Position numbers and translations under genes: made by a program
Assembly (NCBI RefSeq): GCF_000328705.1
Contig: NC_019673.1
Span: 9,249,501-9,313,500, forward strand
DNA length: 64,000 bases
Direction of reading: 5' to 3'
Source: Saccharothrix espanaensis DSM 44229
GTDB taxonomy: Bacteria > Actinomycetota > Actinomycetes > Mycobacteriales > Pseudonocardiaceae
Notes under the pieces: model-generated
What the model was told of the DNA's origin: nothing
The model's input: only the letters and a program-made list of their open reading frames with translations
Databases searched by the model: none
Shown here: positions 52,001 to 61,996 of the stretch, in pieces
How the letters are laid out: each line of letters starts with the position of its first letter
Position numbering within the stretch: position 1 is the stretch's first letter

Positions 52001-52016
52001 CGAAAGGGGCACCCAC

Positions 52017-52214
52017 ATGCCGGCCCCGGACTTCCCCACCGCACGCTGGCGCAAGGCCAGTTACACCGAGGGCAACGACAACTGCGTCGAAGTGGCGCGC
52101 GTGACAGGCGTCGTGGCCTTGCGGGACTCGAAGAACCGCACCGGTCCCGTGCTGGCGTTCCCGGCGGCGAGCTTCGCCGGACTGCTGGACGGGCTCAAGA
52201 CCGGACGGGTCTGA
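52017..52214 (+). CDS. DUF397 small protein
   Basis: A 65-residue protein with the complete DUF397 pattern: RWRKASYTEGNDNCVEVARV, VVALRDSKNRTGPVLAF and the final helix AASFAGLLDGLK. It is the usual partner of XRE-DUF5753 regulators and probably binds that protein. AAAGGGG lies before the ATG. A long palindrome terminator starts 6 bp after the stop. Confidence 0.9.
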   Translation: MPAPDFPTARWRKASYTEGNDNCVEVARVTGVVALRDSKNRTGPVLAFPAASFAGLLDGLKTGRV

Positions 52215-52220
52215 CGTCAC

Positions 52221-52246
52221 GTGGGCGGGACGCGCGTCCCGCCCAC
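52221..52246 (+). terminator. Perfect palindrome terminator after DUF397
   Basis: A 26-bp perfect palindrome (arms GTGGGCGGGAC and GTCCCGCCCAC) begins 6 bp after the DUF397 stop codon and ends the XRE-DUF397 unit. Confidence 0.85.
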
Positions 52247-52349
52247 CCGTCACACCCGGTCGTACACCGTCACCACGACCACGACCACGACCACCGACAA
52301 AACCGGTCCCTGTCCTGCGCGATCGGGCCCGCACCCCGAGGATCGGGGG

Positions 52350-53813
52350 ATGCGTTGCCTTGTCACCGGAGCGACCGGGTACCTCGGCGGGCGGCTGGTG
52401 CCGCGCCTGCTCGCCGAGGGCCACGAAGTCCGTTGTCTCGTGCGGGACCCCGGGAAGCTCCGGGACGTGCCGTGGGCGTCCGAGGTGGAGGTGGTGCGGG
52501 GTGACGTGCTGGACGCCTCGACGTTGTCCGCCGCAGTGGACGGCATCGACGTCGTGCACTACCTCGTCCACTCGCTGAACAACTCCGACTTCGCCGACGC
52601 CGACCGCAAGGCCGCCGAGAACACCGCGCGGGCCGCCGAACGGGCCCGGGTCAAGCGGATCGTCTACCTGGGCGGGCTGCACCCGGAGGGGGGCCACCTC
52701 TCGCCGCACCTGGCCTCCCGCAAGGAGGTCGGGGACATCTTCCTGGCCTCCGGGGTGCCGGCGGTGGTGTTCCAGGCGGCGGTGATCATCGGGTCCGGGT
52801 CGGCCAGCTTCGAGATGCTGCGCTACCTGTCCGAGCGCCTGCCGGTGATGGTCGCCCCGCGCTGGGTGCACAACCGGATCCAGCCGATCGCGGTCCGGGA
52901 CGTGCTCCGCTACCTGGTGGAGGCGGTGAGCCTGCCGGACGGGATCAACCGGACGTTCGACATCGGCGGCCCGGACGTCCTGACCTACGAGGACATGATG
53001 GTGCGGTACGCGCGGGTGGCCCGGCTGCTCCCGCGCAAAGTCGTCGGGGTGCCGTTCCTGACGCCGAAGTTGTCATCACATTGGGTGAACCTGATAACGC
53101 CTGTGCCGCGTTCGATCGCCGCGCCGCTGATCGAGTCCCTGGTGCACGAGGTGGTGTGCCGCGAGGACGACGTCCTGCGCCTGCTGCCCGGACCGACCAC
53201 CGGCTACGACCGGGCCGTGGAACTCGCGCTGGCCAAGATCATGGACGCCGACGTGGAGACCCGGTGGTCGAACGCCTCGCTGCCGGGCGCGCCGTCCGAC
53301 CCGCTGCCGACCGACCCGGACTGGTCCGGCGGCTCGTCCTACGCCGACGTCCGCGAGCAGCCGACGAAAGCCTCGCCGCAGCAGCTCTGGGCGGTCGTCG
53401 AGGGCATCGGCGGCGAGCACGGCTGGTACTCGTTCCCGCTGGCCTGGGCCGTGCGGGGGTGGCTGGACCGGCTGGCCGGCGGGGTCGGGCTGCGGCGCGG
53501 CCGGCGCGACCCCCGCCGGCTGCACGTGGGCGAGGCGCTGGACTGGTGGCGGGTCGAGGAGATCGAGCGCGGCCGGCTGCTGCGGCTGCGCGCGGAGATG
53601 CGGGTGCCCGGCCTGGCGTGGCTGGAGCTCCAGGTGTCCGACGACGGCGAGGGCGGCTCCACCTACCGCCAGCGCGCGGTCTTCGTGCCGCGCGGACTGG
53701 CCGGGCACCTCTACTGGTGGGCCGTCTGGCCGTTCCACGGCCTGGTGTTCGGCGGCATGGTCCGCAACATCACCAGTGAAGCGGAGCTTACAAGCGAGTT
53801 CAGAAAGTCCTGA
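52350..53813 (+). CDS. NAD(P)-binding epimerase-like protein with C-terminal DUF2867
   Basis: A 487-residue fusion. Residues 1-300 are an atypical SDR with the cofactor loop VTGATGYLGGRLVPRLL at the N-terminus, GDVLDASTLSAAVDGIDVVH and IVYLGGLHP; the usual Tyr-x3-Lys catalytic pair is not evident, as in the NmrA/atypical group. Residues about 330-487 match DUF2867 (SSYADVREQPTKASPQQLWA, DWWRVEEIERGRLLRLRAEM, RGLAGHLYWWAVWPFHGLVF). The same fusion is common in actinobacteria, but its substrate is unknown. ATG at 52350 has GGGGG nearby and starts right at the Rossmann strand. Confidence 0.83.
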   Translation: MRCLVTGATGYLGGRLVPRLLAEGHEVRCLVRDPGKLRDVPWASEVEVVRGDVLDASTLSAAVDGIDVVHYLVHSLNNSDFADADRKAAENTARAAERARVKRIVYLGGLHPEGGHLSPHLASRKEVGDIFLASGVPAVVFQAAVIIGSGSASFEMLRYLSERLPVMVAPRWVHNRIQPIAVRDVLRYLVEAVSLPDGINRTFDIGGPDVLTYEDMMVRYARVARLLPRKVVGVPFLTPKLSSHWVNLITPVPRSIAAPLIESLVHEVVCREDDVLRLLPGPTTGYDRAVELALAKIMDADVETRWSNASLPGAPSDPLPTDPDWSGGSSYADVREQPTKASPQQLWAVVEGIGGEHGWYSFPLAWAVRGWLDRLAGGVGLRRGRRDPRRLHVGEALDWWRVEEIERGRLLRLRAEMRVPGLAWLELQVSDDGEGGSTYRQRAVFVPRGLAGHLYWWAVWPFHGLVFGGMVRNITSEAELTSEFRKS

Positions 53814-53849
53814 TGGACTGCACAAGCGCGACGGGAGCACACTGCCGGC

Positions 53850-54884
53850 ATGAAGGCACTGGTCAAGGCGACCGCCGGGCCGGGACTGTCGCTGACCGAC
53901 GTCCCCGACCCCACCCCCGGCCCCACCGACGTGGTCGTCCGCGTGCTGCGCACCGGGATCTGCGGCACCGACCTGCACATCGACTCGTGGGACGACTGGG
54001 CGGCGCACAACATCAAGGCCCCCCTCGTCCTGGGCCACGAGTTCGTCGGCGAGGTGGTCGAGACCGGGCCTTCGGTGACCGGCGTCAAGGTCGGCGACCT
54101 GGTCAGCGGCGAGGGCCACCTGGTCTGCGGCACGTGCCGCAACTGCAAGGCCGGCCGCCGCCACCTCTGCGCGCACACCAGGGGCCTGGGCGTGCACAGC
54201 GACGGCGCGTTCGCCGCGTACGTCGTGCTGCCAGAGGAGAACGCGTGGGTCCACCGCGCGCCCGTCGACCTCGACGTGGCCGCGATCTTCGACCCGTTCG
54301 GCAACGCCGTGCACACCGCGCTGTCCTTCCCGGTGATCGGCGAGGACGTGCTGATCACCGGCGCGGGCCCGATCGGCATCATGGCCGCCGCCGTCGCCAA
54401 GCACGCGGGCGCGCGCAACGTCGTGATCACCGACGTCAGCGACCACCGGCTGGACATCGCCCGCAAGGTCGGCGTCGACCTGGCGCTCAACGTCGCCGAG
54501 CACACCATCGCCGACGCGCAGCGCGAACTGGGCATGTCCGAGGGCTTCGACGTCGGCATGGAGATGTCCGGCAAGCCCGTCGCCCTCCAGGACATGATCG
54601 GCAACATGGCGCACGGCGGCCGCATCGCGATCCTGGGCCTGCCCGCCGAGCAGTTCCCCGTCGACTGGAGCAGCGTCGTGCTGAAGATGCTGCACATCAA
54701 GGGGATCTACGGCCGGGAGATGTTCGAGACCTGGTACTCGATGTCCGTGCTGCTGCAACGCGACCTCGACCTGACACCGGTGATCACGCACCGGTTCGAC
54801 TACACGGCGCACGAAGAGGCCTTCGCCACCGCACGCGAAGGCAAGTGCGGCAAGGTCATCCTCGACTGGACGGGAGCCAACTGA
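53850..54884 (+). CDS. tdh: L-threonine 3-dehydrogenase
   Basis: Oxidises L-threonine to 2-amino-3-oxobutyrate with NAD. The 344-residue medium-chain dehydrogenase has the catalytic zinc residues (RTGICGTDLHI, LGHEFVGEVVE), the structural zinc loop CGTCRNCKAGRRHLC and the NAD loop ITGAGPIGIMAAAVAKHAGA. EKDVGMEMSGKP-like and GGRIAILGLP segments match Tdh. Kbl, which uses the unstable product, starts on the very next base after the stop codon, so the two form a coupled operon for threonine breakdown to glycine and acetyl-CoA. Confidence 0.95.
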   Translation: MKALVKATAGPGLSLTDVPDPTPGPTDVVVRVLRTGICGTDLHIDSWDDWAAHNIKAPLVLGHEFVGEVVETGPSVTGVKVGDLVSGEGHLVCGTCRNCKAGRRHLCAHTRGLGVHSDGAFAAYVVLPEENAWVHRAPVDLDVAAIFDPFGNAVHTALSFPVIGEDVLITGAGPIGIMAAAVAKHAGARNVVITDVSDHRLDIARKVGVDLALNVAEHTIADAQRELGMSEGFDVGMEMSGKPVALQDMIGNMAHGGRIAILGLPAEQFPVDWSSVVLKMLHIKGIYGREMFETWYSMSVLLQRDLDLTPVITHRFDYTAHEEAFATAREGKCGKVILDWTGAN

Positions 54885-56075
<1,191 letters not shown>

Positions 56076-56192
56076 CCCGTGGAGCGGATCGGGTAACGCC
56101 CGCCCGTGGACCGTGCCCGGCTGCCCGGCGAAAGGTAGCCGCGTGGTGCTCGGCACGCCGGCCGGTTCGTACGGCGCGATGGCCGCCTGGCC

Positions 56193-56227
56193 GGTCGACT
56201 CGGCGGTCGACTCGGCGGTCGACTCGG
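56193..56227. repeat. Three 12-bp direct repeats upstream of the LysR gene
   Basis: GGTCGACTCGGC at 56193 and 56205 and GGTCGACTCGGG at 56217 are contiguous; each carries the palindrome GTCGAC. They end 48 bp before the LysR start, where a regulator could bind. The rest of the 199-bp gap after kbl shows nothing else. Confidence 0.6.
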
Positions 56228-56274
56228 GCCAGGGTGAGCGGACCGGACCCCGGGGCTGACCAGACAATGGGCCG

Positions 56275-57189
56275 ATGATCGATCCTCGACGGCTGCGCGT
56301 GCTCCGGGCACTGGCCGACCACGGCACGGTGACCGCCGCGGCCCAGGCGCTGCACCTGACACCTTCGGCGGTGTCGCAGCAGTTGGCGGCGCTGGAGTCC
56401 GAGGTCGGGCAGGACCTGCTGCGCCGACGTGGCCGGCGGGTGTCGCTGACCTCCGCCGGTGAGCTGCTGGTGCGCCACGCGAACGCGGTGGCGGCCGAGC
56501 TGGAACGCGCCCAGGCGACGTTGGCCGGGCTCGCGACGGGCACGTCCGGCCTGGTCGACGTGGGCAGCTTCGCGTCGGCGATCACGCTGGTGGTCGCGCC
56601 CGCGCTGGCGGCCTTGCGCGGGTCGGTGCCAAACGTGGTGGTGCGGGTCCGGGACGTCGAGGGGGACGCGTCGGTGCCGCTGCTGCTCGACGGCGAGATC
56701 GACCTGGCGATCACCGAGGAGTACCGGCCCCGGCGCGACGACGGCCGGCTGACCCGGTTCCCGCTCTACACCGAGCCGTTCGACGCGGTGCTGCCGCCCG
56801 GCCACCGGCTGGCCGACGGCGGGCCGGTGGACCTGCGCCGGCTGGCCGAGGACGACTGGGTGGCCACGCCGCCCGGCAACCCGGTGCGCGACGTGCTGGA
56901 ACTGGCCTGCGGCGAGGCCGGGTTCGCGCCGCGGATCACCCAGACGTCCAACGACTTCAGCGCGATCGGCGCGCTGGTCGCGGCGGGCGCGGGCGTGGCC
57001 CTGGTGCCCCGGCACGCGCTGCGGGGCGTGCCGGTGGTGGGCGTGCCGGTGGTGGGCACGGCCCCGTTGCGCCGGGTGTTCGCGGCGGTCCGGAAGGGCT
57101 CCGAGGACCACCCGGTGGTCCGGTCGGTCTGCGAGGCCCTGACCTCCGCTGCCCAGCCCGGCCGTCCGGAATCCGACCCCATCGGGTGA
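56275..57189 (+). CDS. LysR-family transcriptional regulator
   Basis: A 304-residue LysR regulator: N-terminal HTH RRLRVLRALADHGTVTAAAQ, ALHLTPSAVSQQLAALESEV followed by GQDLLRRRGRRVSLT, then the two-lobed effector domain (VDVGSFASAITLVVAPALAA, LDGEIDLAITEEYRP, LVAAGAGVALVPRHAL). It follows tdh-kbl on the same strand by 199 bp. A role in amino-acid catabolism is suggested only by place. No divergent target gene is present; 12-bp repeats lie before its ATG. A weak GCTCCT/AGGAGC hairpin follows at 57195-57212. Confidence 0.9.
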   Translation: MIDPRRLRVLRALADHGTVTAAAQALHLTPSAVSQQLAALESEVGQDLLRRRGRRVSLTSAGELLVRHANAVAAELERAQATLAGLATGTSGLVDVGSFASAITLVVAPALAALRGSVPNVVVRVRDVEGDASVPLLLDGEIDLAITEEYRPRRDDGRLTRFPLYTEPFDAVLPPGHRLADGGPVDLRRLAEDDWVATPPGNPVRDVLELACGEAGFAPRITQTSNDFSAIGALVAAGAGVALVPRHALRGVPVVGVPVVGTAPLRRVFAAVRKGSEDHPVVRSVCEALTSAAQPGRPESDPIG

Positions 57190-57353
57190 CGTCCGCTCCT
57201 GCCGGGAGGAGCACACATCACGCGCCCGTGTGAAGCCCCTGGCATCCCACCGCCGGACCGTCCATGGTGGACGTCATCACCACGACGACAGAAGGCGGCC
57301 CCCGATGCCAACCCACCCCACCCGAAACGCCGGCGCTGTGCGCACCACAGGGC

Positions 57354-57390
57354 CTGCCGCAGTACTCGCTGCCGCAGTACTCGCTGCCGC
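57354..57390. repeat. 15-bp direct repeat in the LysR/ptsI convergent gap
   Basis: CTGCCGCAGTACTCG at 57354 and 57369, with CTGCCGC beginning a third copy at 57384. The unit contains the palindrome AGTACT. The array ends at the ptsI stop codon. The remainder of the 203-bp gap (57190-57392) has no convincing gene. Confidence 0.55.
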
Positions 57391-57392
57391 CG

Positions 57393-59024
57393 TCAGTGCG
57401 GAGCGCGGGCCGCGAGCTTCGCGGTGGCCGGGTCCGCCGCCGCGAGCGCGCCCCGGGCCGCGAGCTGGCAGAGGTCGTAGCTGGTGCCGGCCAGTTTCGC
57501 GCCGACCCCGGCCAGCGCCGTGTGGTTCATCGACAGGCTGGTCACCCCCAGCCCGATCAGCACGCAGGCGAGCAGCGGGTCGGCCGCCGCCTCGCCGCAC
57601 ACGCCGACCGGCTTGCCGAGCTCCGTGCCGGCCTCGCCGACGAGCCTGATCAACCGGAGCAGCGCGGGCTGCCACGGGTCGTTGAGCGCGGCCACCGCAC
57701 CCACCTGGCGGTCGGCGGCGAACAGGTACTGGGCGAGGTCGTTCGTGCCCAGCGACACGAAGTCCACAGCCGCCAGGATCTCCCGGGCGGCCAGGACCGC
57801 CGCCGGGATCTCGATCATCACCCCGGCCCGCTCGATGCCGGCCTTGCGGGCGCGCTCGACGAACCAGGCGGCCTCGGCGGCGGTCGCGACCATCGGGGCC
57901 ATCACCGAGACGTCCGCGCCGCTGTCGGCGGCGGCGAGGGCGATGGCCTCCAGCTGCCGGTCCAGCACCTCGGGTCGGTCGAAGGCGACCCGCAGCCCAC
58001 GCACGCCCAGCGCCGGGTTGGGCTCGGGGTCGGGCTCCAGGAACGCCAGCGGCTTGTCCGCGCCCGCGTCCAGCGTGCGCACCACGACGGGCTTGCCGGC
58101 GAACGGCGCGAGCACGGCCGCGTAGGCCTTGCGCTGCTCCTCGACGGTCGGTTCGGCGGTCGAGGAGAGGAAGCAGAACTCGGTGCGGAAGAGTCCGACC
58201 CCCTCCGCGCCGCCGGCCGCGGCGGCTTCGGCGTCGCCGGGCGAGCCGACGTTGCCCAGGACCTTCACCCGCAGGCCGTCGCGCAGCACGCCGACGCCGT
58301 TCCACTCGACCTTCTCACCGGTGTTGGCGGCGAGGACGGTGCCGTCGGACTCCTGCACGGCGCCCGTGTCGCCGTCGACGGAGAGCGCGGCGGCGTCCAG
58401 CGCGAGGACGCCGCGGCAGGCCACGACGGCCGGGATGCCGAGCGAGCGGGCCAGGATCGCGGTGTGCGAGGTGGGGCCGCCCTCCTCGGTGACCAGGGCC
58501 AGCACCTTGGCCGGGTCGAGGCCGGCGGTGTCGGCGGGTGCGAGGTCGCGGGCGACCAGGACGCTCGGGGAGGTCAGCTCCGGCACACCGGGCGCGGGCA
58601 CGCCGAGCAGTTCGGCGACCAGTCGGTCACGGACGTCCTGCACGTCGCGGGCGCGTTCGGCCATGTACCCGCCGGCGGCTTCCAGCGCGGTGATGAAGCC
58701 GGCCGCGGCCTGGTGCACCGCGCGTGCGGCGGGCAGCGACTTGTCGGCGACGAGCTTCTCCGCCTGGGAGAGCAGTGCGGGGTCGGCGGCCATCGCGGCG
58801 GTGGTCTCCAGCACGGCCTTGGCGTCGCCGGTCACCTGGGCGGCGCGGGCGAAGAGCCGTTCGGCGACCAGGTCGGCGGCCGGGCGGAGGCGCGCGGCCT
58901 CCGCCGCCAGGTCGTCGGGGGCCGGTGTGGACGGTGGCTCGCCCAGCGCCTCGGCCACTCGCACCACGGGCCCGGAAGCCCGACCGGAACTGACACCGAC
59001 ACCGCTCAGCCGCGCGCTCGACAT
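57393..59024 (-). CDS. ptsI: Phosphoenolpyruvate-protein phosphotransferase (PTS enzyme I)
   Basis: Transfers phosphate from phosphoenolpyruvate to HPr, starting the sugar phosphotransferase chain. The 543-residue protein has the HPr-binding helical domain, the phosphohistidine His187 in TEEGGPTSHTAILARSLGIP, and the PEP-binding barrel motifs GVGLFRTEFCFLS, VRTLDAGADKPL, NPALGVRGLR and FVSLGTNDLAQYLFAADR, then the Cys in VGVCGEAAADPLL. It is slightly shorter than E. coli EI. No HPr gene is near. A perfect DasR-type palindrome covers its ATG, and a TATGGT -10 just upstream implies a leaderless transcript. Confidence 0.94.
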   Translation of the reverse strand: MSSARLSGVGVSSGRASGPVVRVAEALGEPPSTPAPDDLAAEAARLRPAADLVAERLFARAAQVTGDAKAVLETTAAMAADPALLSQAEKLVADKSLPAARAVHQAAAGFITALEAAGGYMAERARDVQDVRDRLVAELLGVPAPGVPELTSPSVLVARDLAPADTAGLDPAKVLALVTEEGGPTSHTAILARSLGIPAVVACRGVLALDAAALSVDGDTGAVQESDGTVLAANTGEKVEWNGVGVLRDGLRVKVLGNVGSPGDAEAAAAGGAEGVGLFRTEFCFLSSTAEPTVEEQRKAYAAVLAPFAGKPVVVRTLDAGADKPLAFLEPDPEPNPALGVRGLRVAFDRPEVLDRQLEAIALAAADSGADVSVMAPMVATAAEAAWFVERARKAGIERAGVMIEIPAAVLAAREILAAVDFVSLGTNDLAQYLFAADRQVGAVAALNDPWQPALLRLIRLVGEAGTELGKPVGVCGEAAADPLLACVLIGLGVTSLSMNHTALAGVGAKLAGTSYDLCQLAARGALAAADPATAKLAARAPH

Positions 59025-59036
59025 GGTCTAGACCAT
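59023..59036. promoter_or_regulatory. Perfect dre-type palindrome (DasR/GntR operator) at the ptsI start
   Basis: ATGGTCTAGACCAT is a perfect 14-bp palindrome whose core TGGTCTAGACCA equals the DasR-responsive element core known from Streptomyces, where ptsI is a DasR target. It overlaps the ptsI ATG and the TATGGT -10-like element, an ideal position for repression. Confidence 0.82.
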
Positions 59037-59119
59037 ACCCTCCGGGTCGACGGGACGTGAACAGCCAACGCCACTTCAGCCCACTCCGCTACCGCAGGAA
59101 ACCTGCCCGAGACCCGGCC

Positions 59120-59645
59120 TCAGCCGGCCAACCCGACGACCGGCGACAGTCCCGTCCCGCTCAGCACCACCGAGCCAGCCGCGGCGACGATCCACGACCG
59201 GTGCCCGCCACCCACCTCGAACCGCTCCAAAGGGACCACTGAGGCGGTCCTTCGGCCAGGTCCTGGGTGACCACCGCCGGGCCCGCGCCCGGAAGTCGCA
59301 GACCCGAAAGAACGTGCGGCGCTGGTGGCCGCCGGTGATCGCGTCGGCCGGCAGACCGCCGCCGGTCATCGCCACCACTGCGGTCGAGCCGTCCGAGGTC
59401 GCCCGCCCGTCGACGTGGCGAGTTGGCGCGGCCGGGCCACGCGGTGACCGGCACGTCGTGCCGCCACCGCTCCTCGCCGCGCTCGTCCACGCCGACGGCG
59501 GCCAGCCGGTCGCGGCAGTTCAGCACGAGCGACACCCGGCCGGGCCCGGCTCCGCCCAGCGACGGGCGGCACCCGTCCTGCTCGGTCCGCTGCCGGCGCG
59601 GCGGCGGCCCGGCCCGGCCTCGGCGACCACCAGATACCGCAGCAT
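59120..59645 (-). pseudogene. Decayed tandem copy of the adjacent PQQ-propeller gene
   Basis: A degenerate, shortened copy of the gene at 59719-61260, on the same strand directly downstream. It starts ATG at 59645 with MLRYLVVAEAG, matching MLRFLVVVGAG of the neighbour, and the bases before the start also match. Later fragments in different frames match its propeller: RVSLVLNCRDRLAAVGVDE with EERWRHDVP, GGGLPADAIT, PAVVTQDLAEGPP, and the end LSPVVGLAG before a TGA at 59120. The membrane segments and much of the propeller are missing. Several frameshifts mean it makes no intact protein. Confidence 0.78.
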
Positions 59646-59718
59646 CCCCGTGCGACGCTCCGAGTCCCGCAGCCGCGCCGACCCCGGGCAACGACCGTGC
59701 GGACGCCGTCGCGGGGGC

Positions 59719-61260
59719 TCAGTTCGCGAACCCGACGACCGGCGACGGGTCGGTCCACGACGACGACCCGGTCATCACCACCGCGCCCGGTCCGACGACG
59801 ATCCGCGAGTCGATCCCGCCGGCCGGGCCGAAGCGCTCCAGCGGGATCACCGACGGTGGGCCGCCCGTGAGGTCCTGGGTGACCACGGTCAGCCCCGTAT
59901 CGCGGCCGTAGCAGATCCGCAGGTAGGTGGCGGCGGTCGTGGCCTCGGCGCGGTGGGTCTCGCAGATCCCGGCGTCCAGCGCGGTGGTCGCGCCGGTGGC
60001 CGGGTCCACCGACCACACGTTCGTCACCCGGGCCGAATCCCGGTCCCTGATCAGCGGCACCGGGCCGGCGGTCACGACGACCGACGTCGCCGGGCCGGCC
60101 AGCCGCACCACCCGGCCGGTCGCGGCGTCCACCAGGCCGTTGGTGATGGCGTCGGCCGGCAGCTTCTCGCCGACCATCCGCACGGCGACGACCGAACCGT
60201 CCGTGGTCGCCTCGGCTTCGACCCTGCGCCGCACCGAGCCGCGCTCGGCGACCAGCGGCACCTCGGTGCGCCAGCGCTCCTCGCCGGTGGCCTCGTCCAG
60301 GCCCACCACGGCCAACCGGTCGCCGCAGTTGAGCGTGAGCGACACCCGGTCGCGGCCGACACCGGCGACGTCCGCCTCCGGCCCGCCGCAGCCGTCCACC
60401 CCGGTCCACCGCCAGCGCGGCTCGCCGGTCACCAGGTCGTGGGCGGTGATCGTGGAACTGCCGTCGACCAGGTAGACGGTCGTGCCGGCCTTCAGGTTGT
60501 CGGTGCTGAGCGTGCCGACCACCCGCTCGGACCGGACCGCTCCGGTCACCGCGTCGAGCACCACGAGCAGCCGCTTCGGGGCGCGGTGGTCGCGTTGGAA
60601 CGTCGCCAGCACCGTGCGCCCGTCCGCCGACCCAACCAGCCCGCCGATCGTGTTGCCGCGCCGCTCGTAGCGCCACACCTCGGCTCCGCTCGTCCCGTCC
60701 AGGCCGACGATCACGCCGTTCGCCATGGCCACGGCGACCCCGCGCCCGGCCGCGACGAGTTCGGTGACCGGCGAGGACGGTCTCCAGTCCCACCGCCGCC
60801 CACCGGGCCGCTGGACCGGGTCCGCCGGCGACTGCGCCGCACCGACCACGGACCGCACCGCCGCCGCGTCGGCCACGCCCGGCGCGACCACCGCCGCACC
60901 CGCCACGACCACGCCCGCGACTACGCCGACCACTTGCCCGCACCACGGCACCCCGGGCCCTGCCGCCACCCCGCCGACCGCGACCGCCAGCGCACCCAAC
61001 GCCAGAACCGGCAGGTCGACCCCAGGCAGACCACTCTTCACGTCCATCACGACGGCCGCCGACACCGCGACCAGCACCATCACCGCCGCGACGACGGACA
61101 AGACCTTCCACCCGCGCAACGCACCGACCGCCGCCGCGACGACCACACCCACCGGCACGATCAGCGGGTAGTCGATCGCCTCCGGCCGGCCGTAGGGCAG
61201 AGGCAGGAACAGCGCGACGACCGCGCACCCCGCACCGACGACCACCAGGAAGCGCAGCAC
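59719..61260 (-). CDS. Membrane protein with PQQ-like beta-propeller domain
   Basis: A 513-residue protein. The N-terminal 135 residues have four or five hydrophobic segments (LRFLVVVGAGCAVVALFLPL, PLIVPVGVVVAAAVGALRGW, VLSVVAAVMVLVAVSAAVV). The rest is an external beta-propeller of the PQQ-like kind: VIVGLDGTSGAEVWRYERRG, LLVVLDAVTGAVRSERVV, ITAHDLVTGEPRWRWTGVDG, LAVVGLDEATGEERWRTEVP. Cysteines near VDGCGG, LNCGD, GICETH and RICYG could pair. Such propellers serve as scaffolds; no enzyme is implied. GTG start at 61260. A decayed copy lies downstream. Confidence 0.75.
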   Translation of the reverse strand: MLRFLVVVGAGCAVVALFLPLPYGRPEAIDYPLIVPVGVVVAAAVGALRGWKVLSVVAAVMVLVAVSAAVVMDVKSGLPGVDLPVLALGALAVAVGGVAAGPGVPWCGQVVGVVAGVVVAGAAVVAPGVADAAAVRSVVGAAQSPADPVQRPGGRRWDWRPSSPVTELVAAGRGVAVAMANGVIVGLDGTSGAEVWRYERRGNTIGGLVGSADGRTVLATFQRDHRAPKRLLVVLDAVTGAVRSERVVGTLSTDNLKAGTTVYLVDGSSTITAHDLVTGEPRWRWTGVDGCGGPEADVAGVGRDRVSLTLNCGDRLAVVGLDEATGEERWRTEVPLVAERGSVRRRVEAEATTDGSVVAVRMVGEKLPADAITNGLVDAATGRVVRLAGPATSVVVTAGPVPLIRDRDSARVTNVWSVDPATGATTALDAGICETHRAEATTAATYLRICYGRDTGLTVVTQDLTGGPPSVIPLERFGPAGGIDSRIVVGPGAVVMTGSSSWTDPSPVVGFAN

Positions 61261-61328
61261 ACCCCTGCGACGCGCCGCCGACTACGAGCGTTCCACCGCG
61301 GCATCCCGCCGACCTTGGACATTCCGGG

Positions 61329-61982
61329 TCAGCCCGTGATGAGGTCGAGCACCTCGGACGTCGGCCGCACGTCGCCGAACGACCGGTACACGGTGTGCAG
61401 AGTGGCGTTGTGGTCCTGGTCGCGGCGGGCCGCGTTGGCGTCGGCGACCATCACCACCCGCAGCCCCAACGTGCTCGCATCCCGCGCCGACGACTCGCAG
61501 CACACGTTCGTCACCGTCCCGGTGATCAGGACCGTGTCCACGTCCAGCGCGCGCAACCGGTCCGGCAACGGGCAGTGGCCGGGGAAGAACGCGCTCGGTG
61601 CGGTCTTCTCCACGACCAGGTCTTCGTCCCGCACGGGCAGTTCGGGCCACAACCGGTCCTCGGGACGCCCGGTTCCACCCGCCGCCGCGAACACCGCCGC
61701 CACCGCGGGGCCGTAGAACCCGACCGCCCAGTCCGACGGCCCGACCGCCGCCGGGAGCACCCAGGCCACCACCCCGCCCGCCGCGCGCACCCCGCCCGCG
61801 AGCCGGGCGATGTTGGGCACCACGCCCCGGCAGTACGGGTTGGCCTCCACGAAGAACGGCACCATGTCGATCACGACCAGGGCGGTGCGCCGGGCGGTCA
61901 GCTCGCGGTAGGCGTGCCGGCTGCCGCGCCGGCTCTCCTGACGGGCGTACTCGCGCGGCTCGATCCGCCAGTCGTGCAGCAC
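61329..61982 (-). CDS. Isochorismatase-like cysteine hydrolase
   Basis: A 217-residue enzyme with the family's catalytic triad: Asp39 in ALVVIDMVPFF, Lys in VVEKTAPSAFFPG, and the nucleophilic Cys in GTVTNVCCESSARDAS. The cis-peptide GTVTNV is conserved. These enzymes hydrolyse amides or vinyl ethers (nicotinamidase, carbamoylases, isochorismate), and the substrate cannot be read from the sequence. The ATG at 61982 is a normal start. Directly upstream is a 21-bp repeat array separating it from rbsD. Confidence 0.87.
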   Translation of the reverse strand: MLHDWRIEPREYARQESRRGSRHAYRELTARRTALVVIDMVPFFVEANPYCRGVVPNIARLAGGVRAAGGVVAWVLPAAVGPSDWAVGFYGPAVAAVFAAAGGTGRPEDRLWPELPVRDEDLVVEKTAPSAFFPGHCPLPDRLRALDVDTVLITGTVTNVCCESSARDASTLGLRVVMVADANAARRDQDHNATLHTVYRSFGDVRPTSEVLDLITG

Positions 61983-61996
61983 AACCCACCCCCGTC

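Noticed and set aside
57264..57650. Possible small gene starting near 57304 (MPTHPTRNAGAVRTTG) or 57264
   Set aside because: The frame runs most of its length antisense to ptsI and becomes Arg-rich; only the first 30 residues lie in the gap, and they come from a 15-bp tandem repeat.
59161..59691. Open frame as an intact protein
   Set aside because: Only a few stretches match the neighbouring propeller protein and in shifting frames; treated as a pseudogene.
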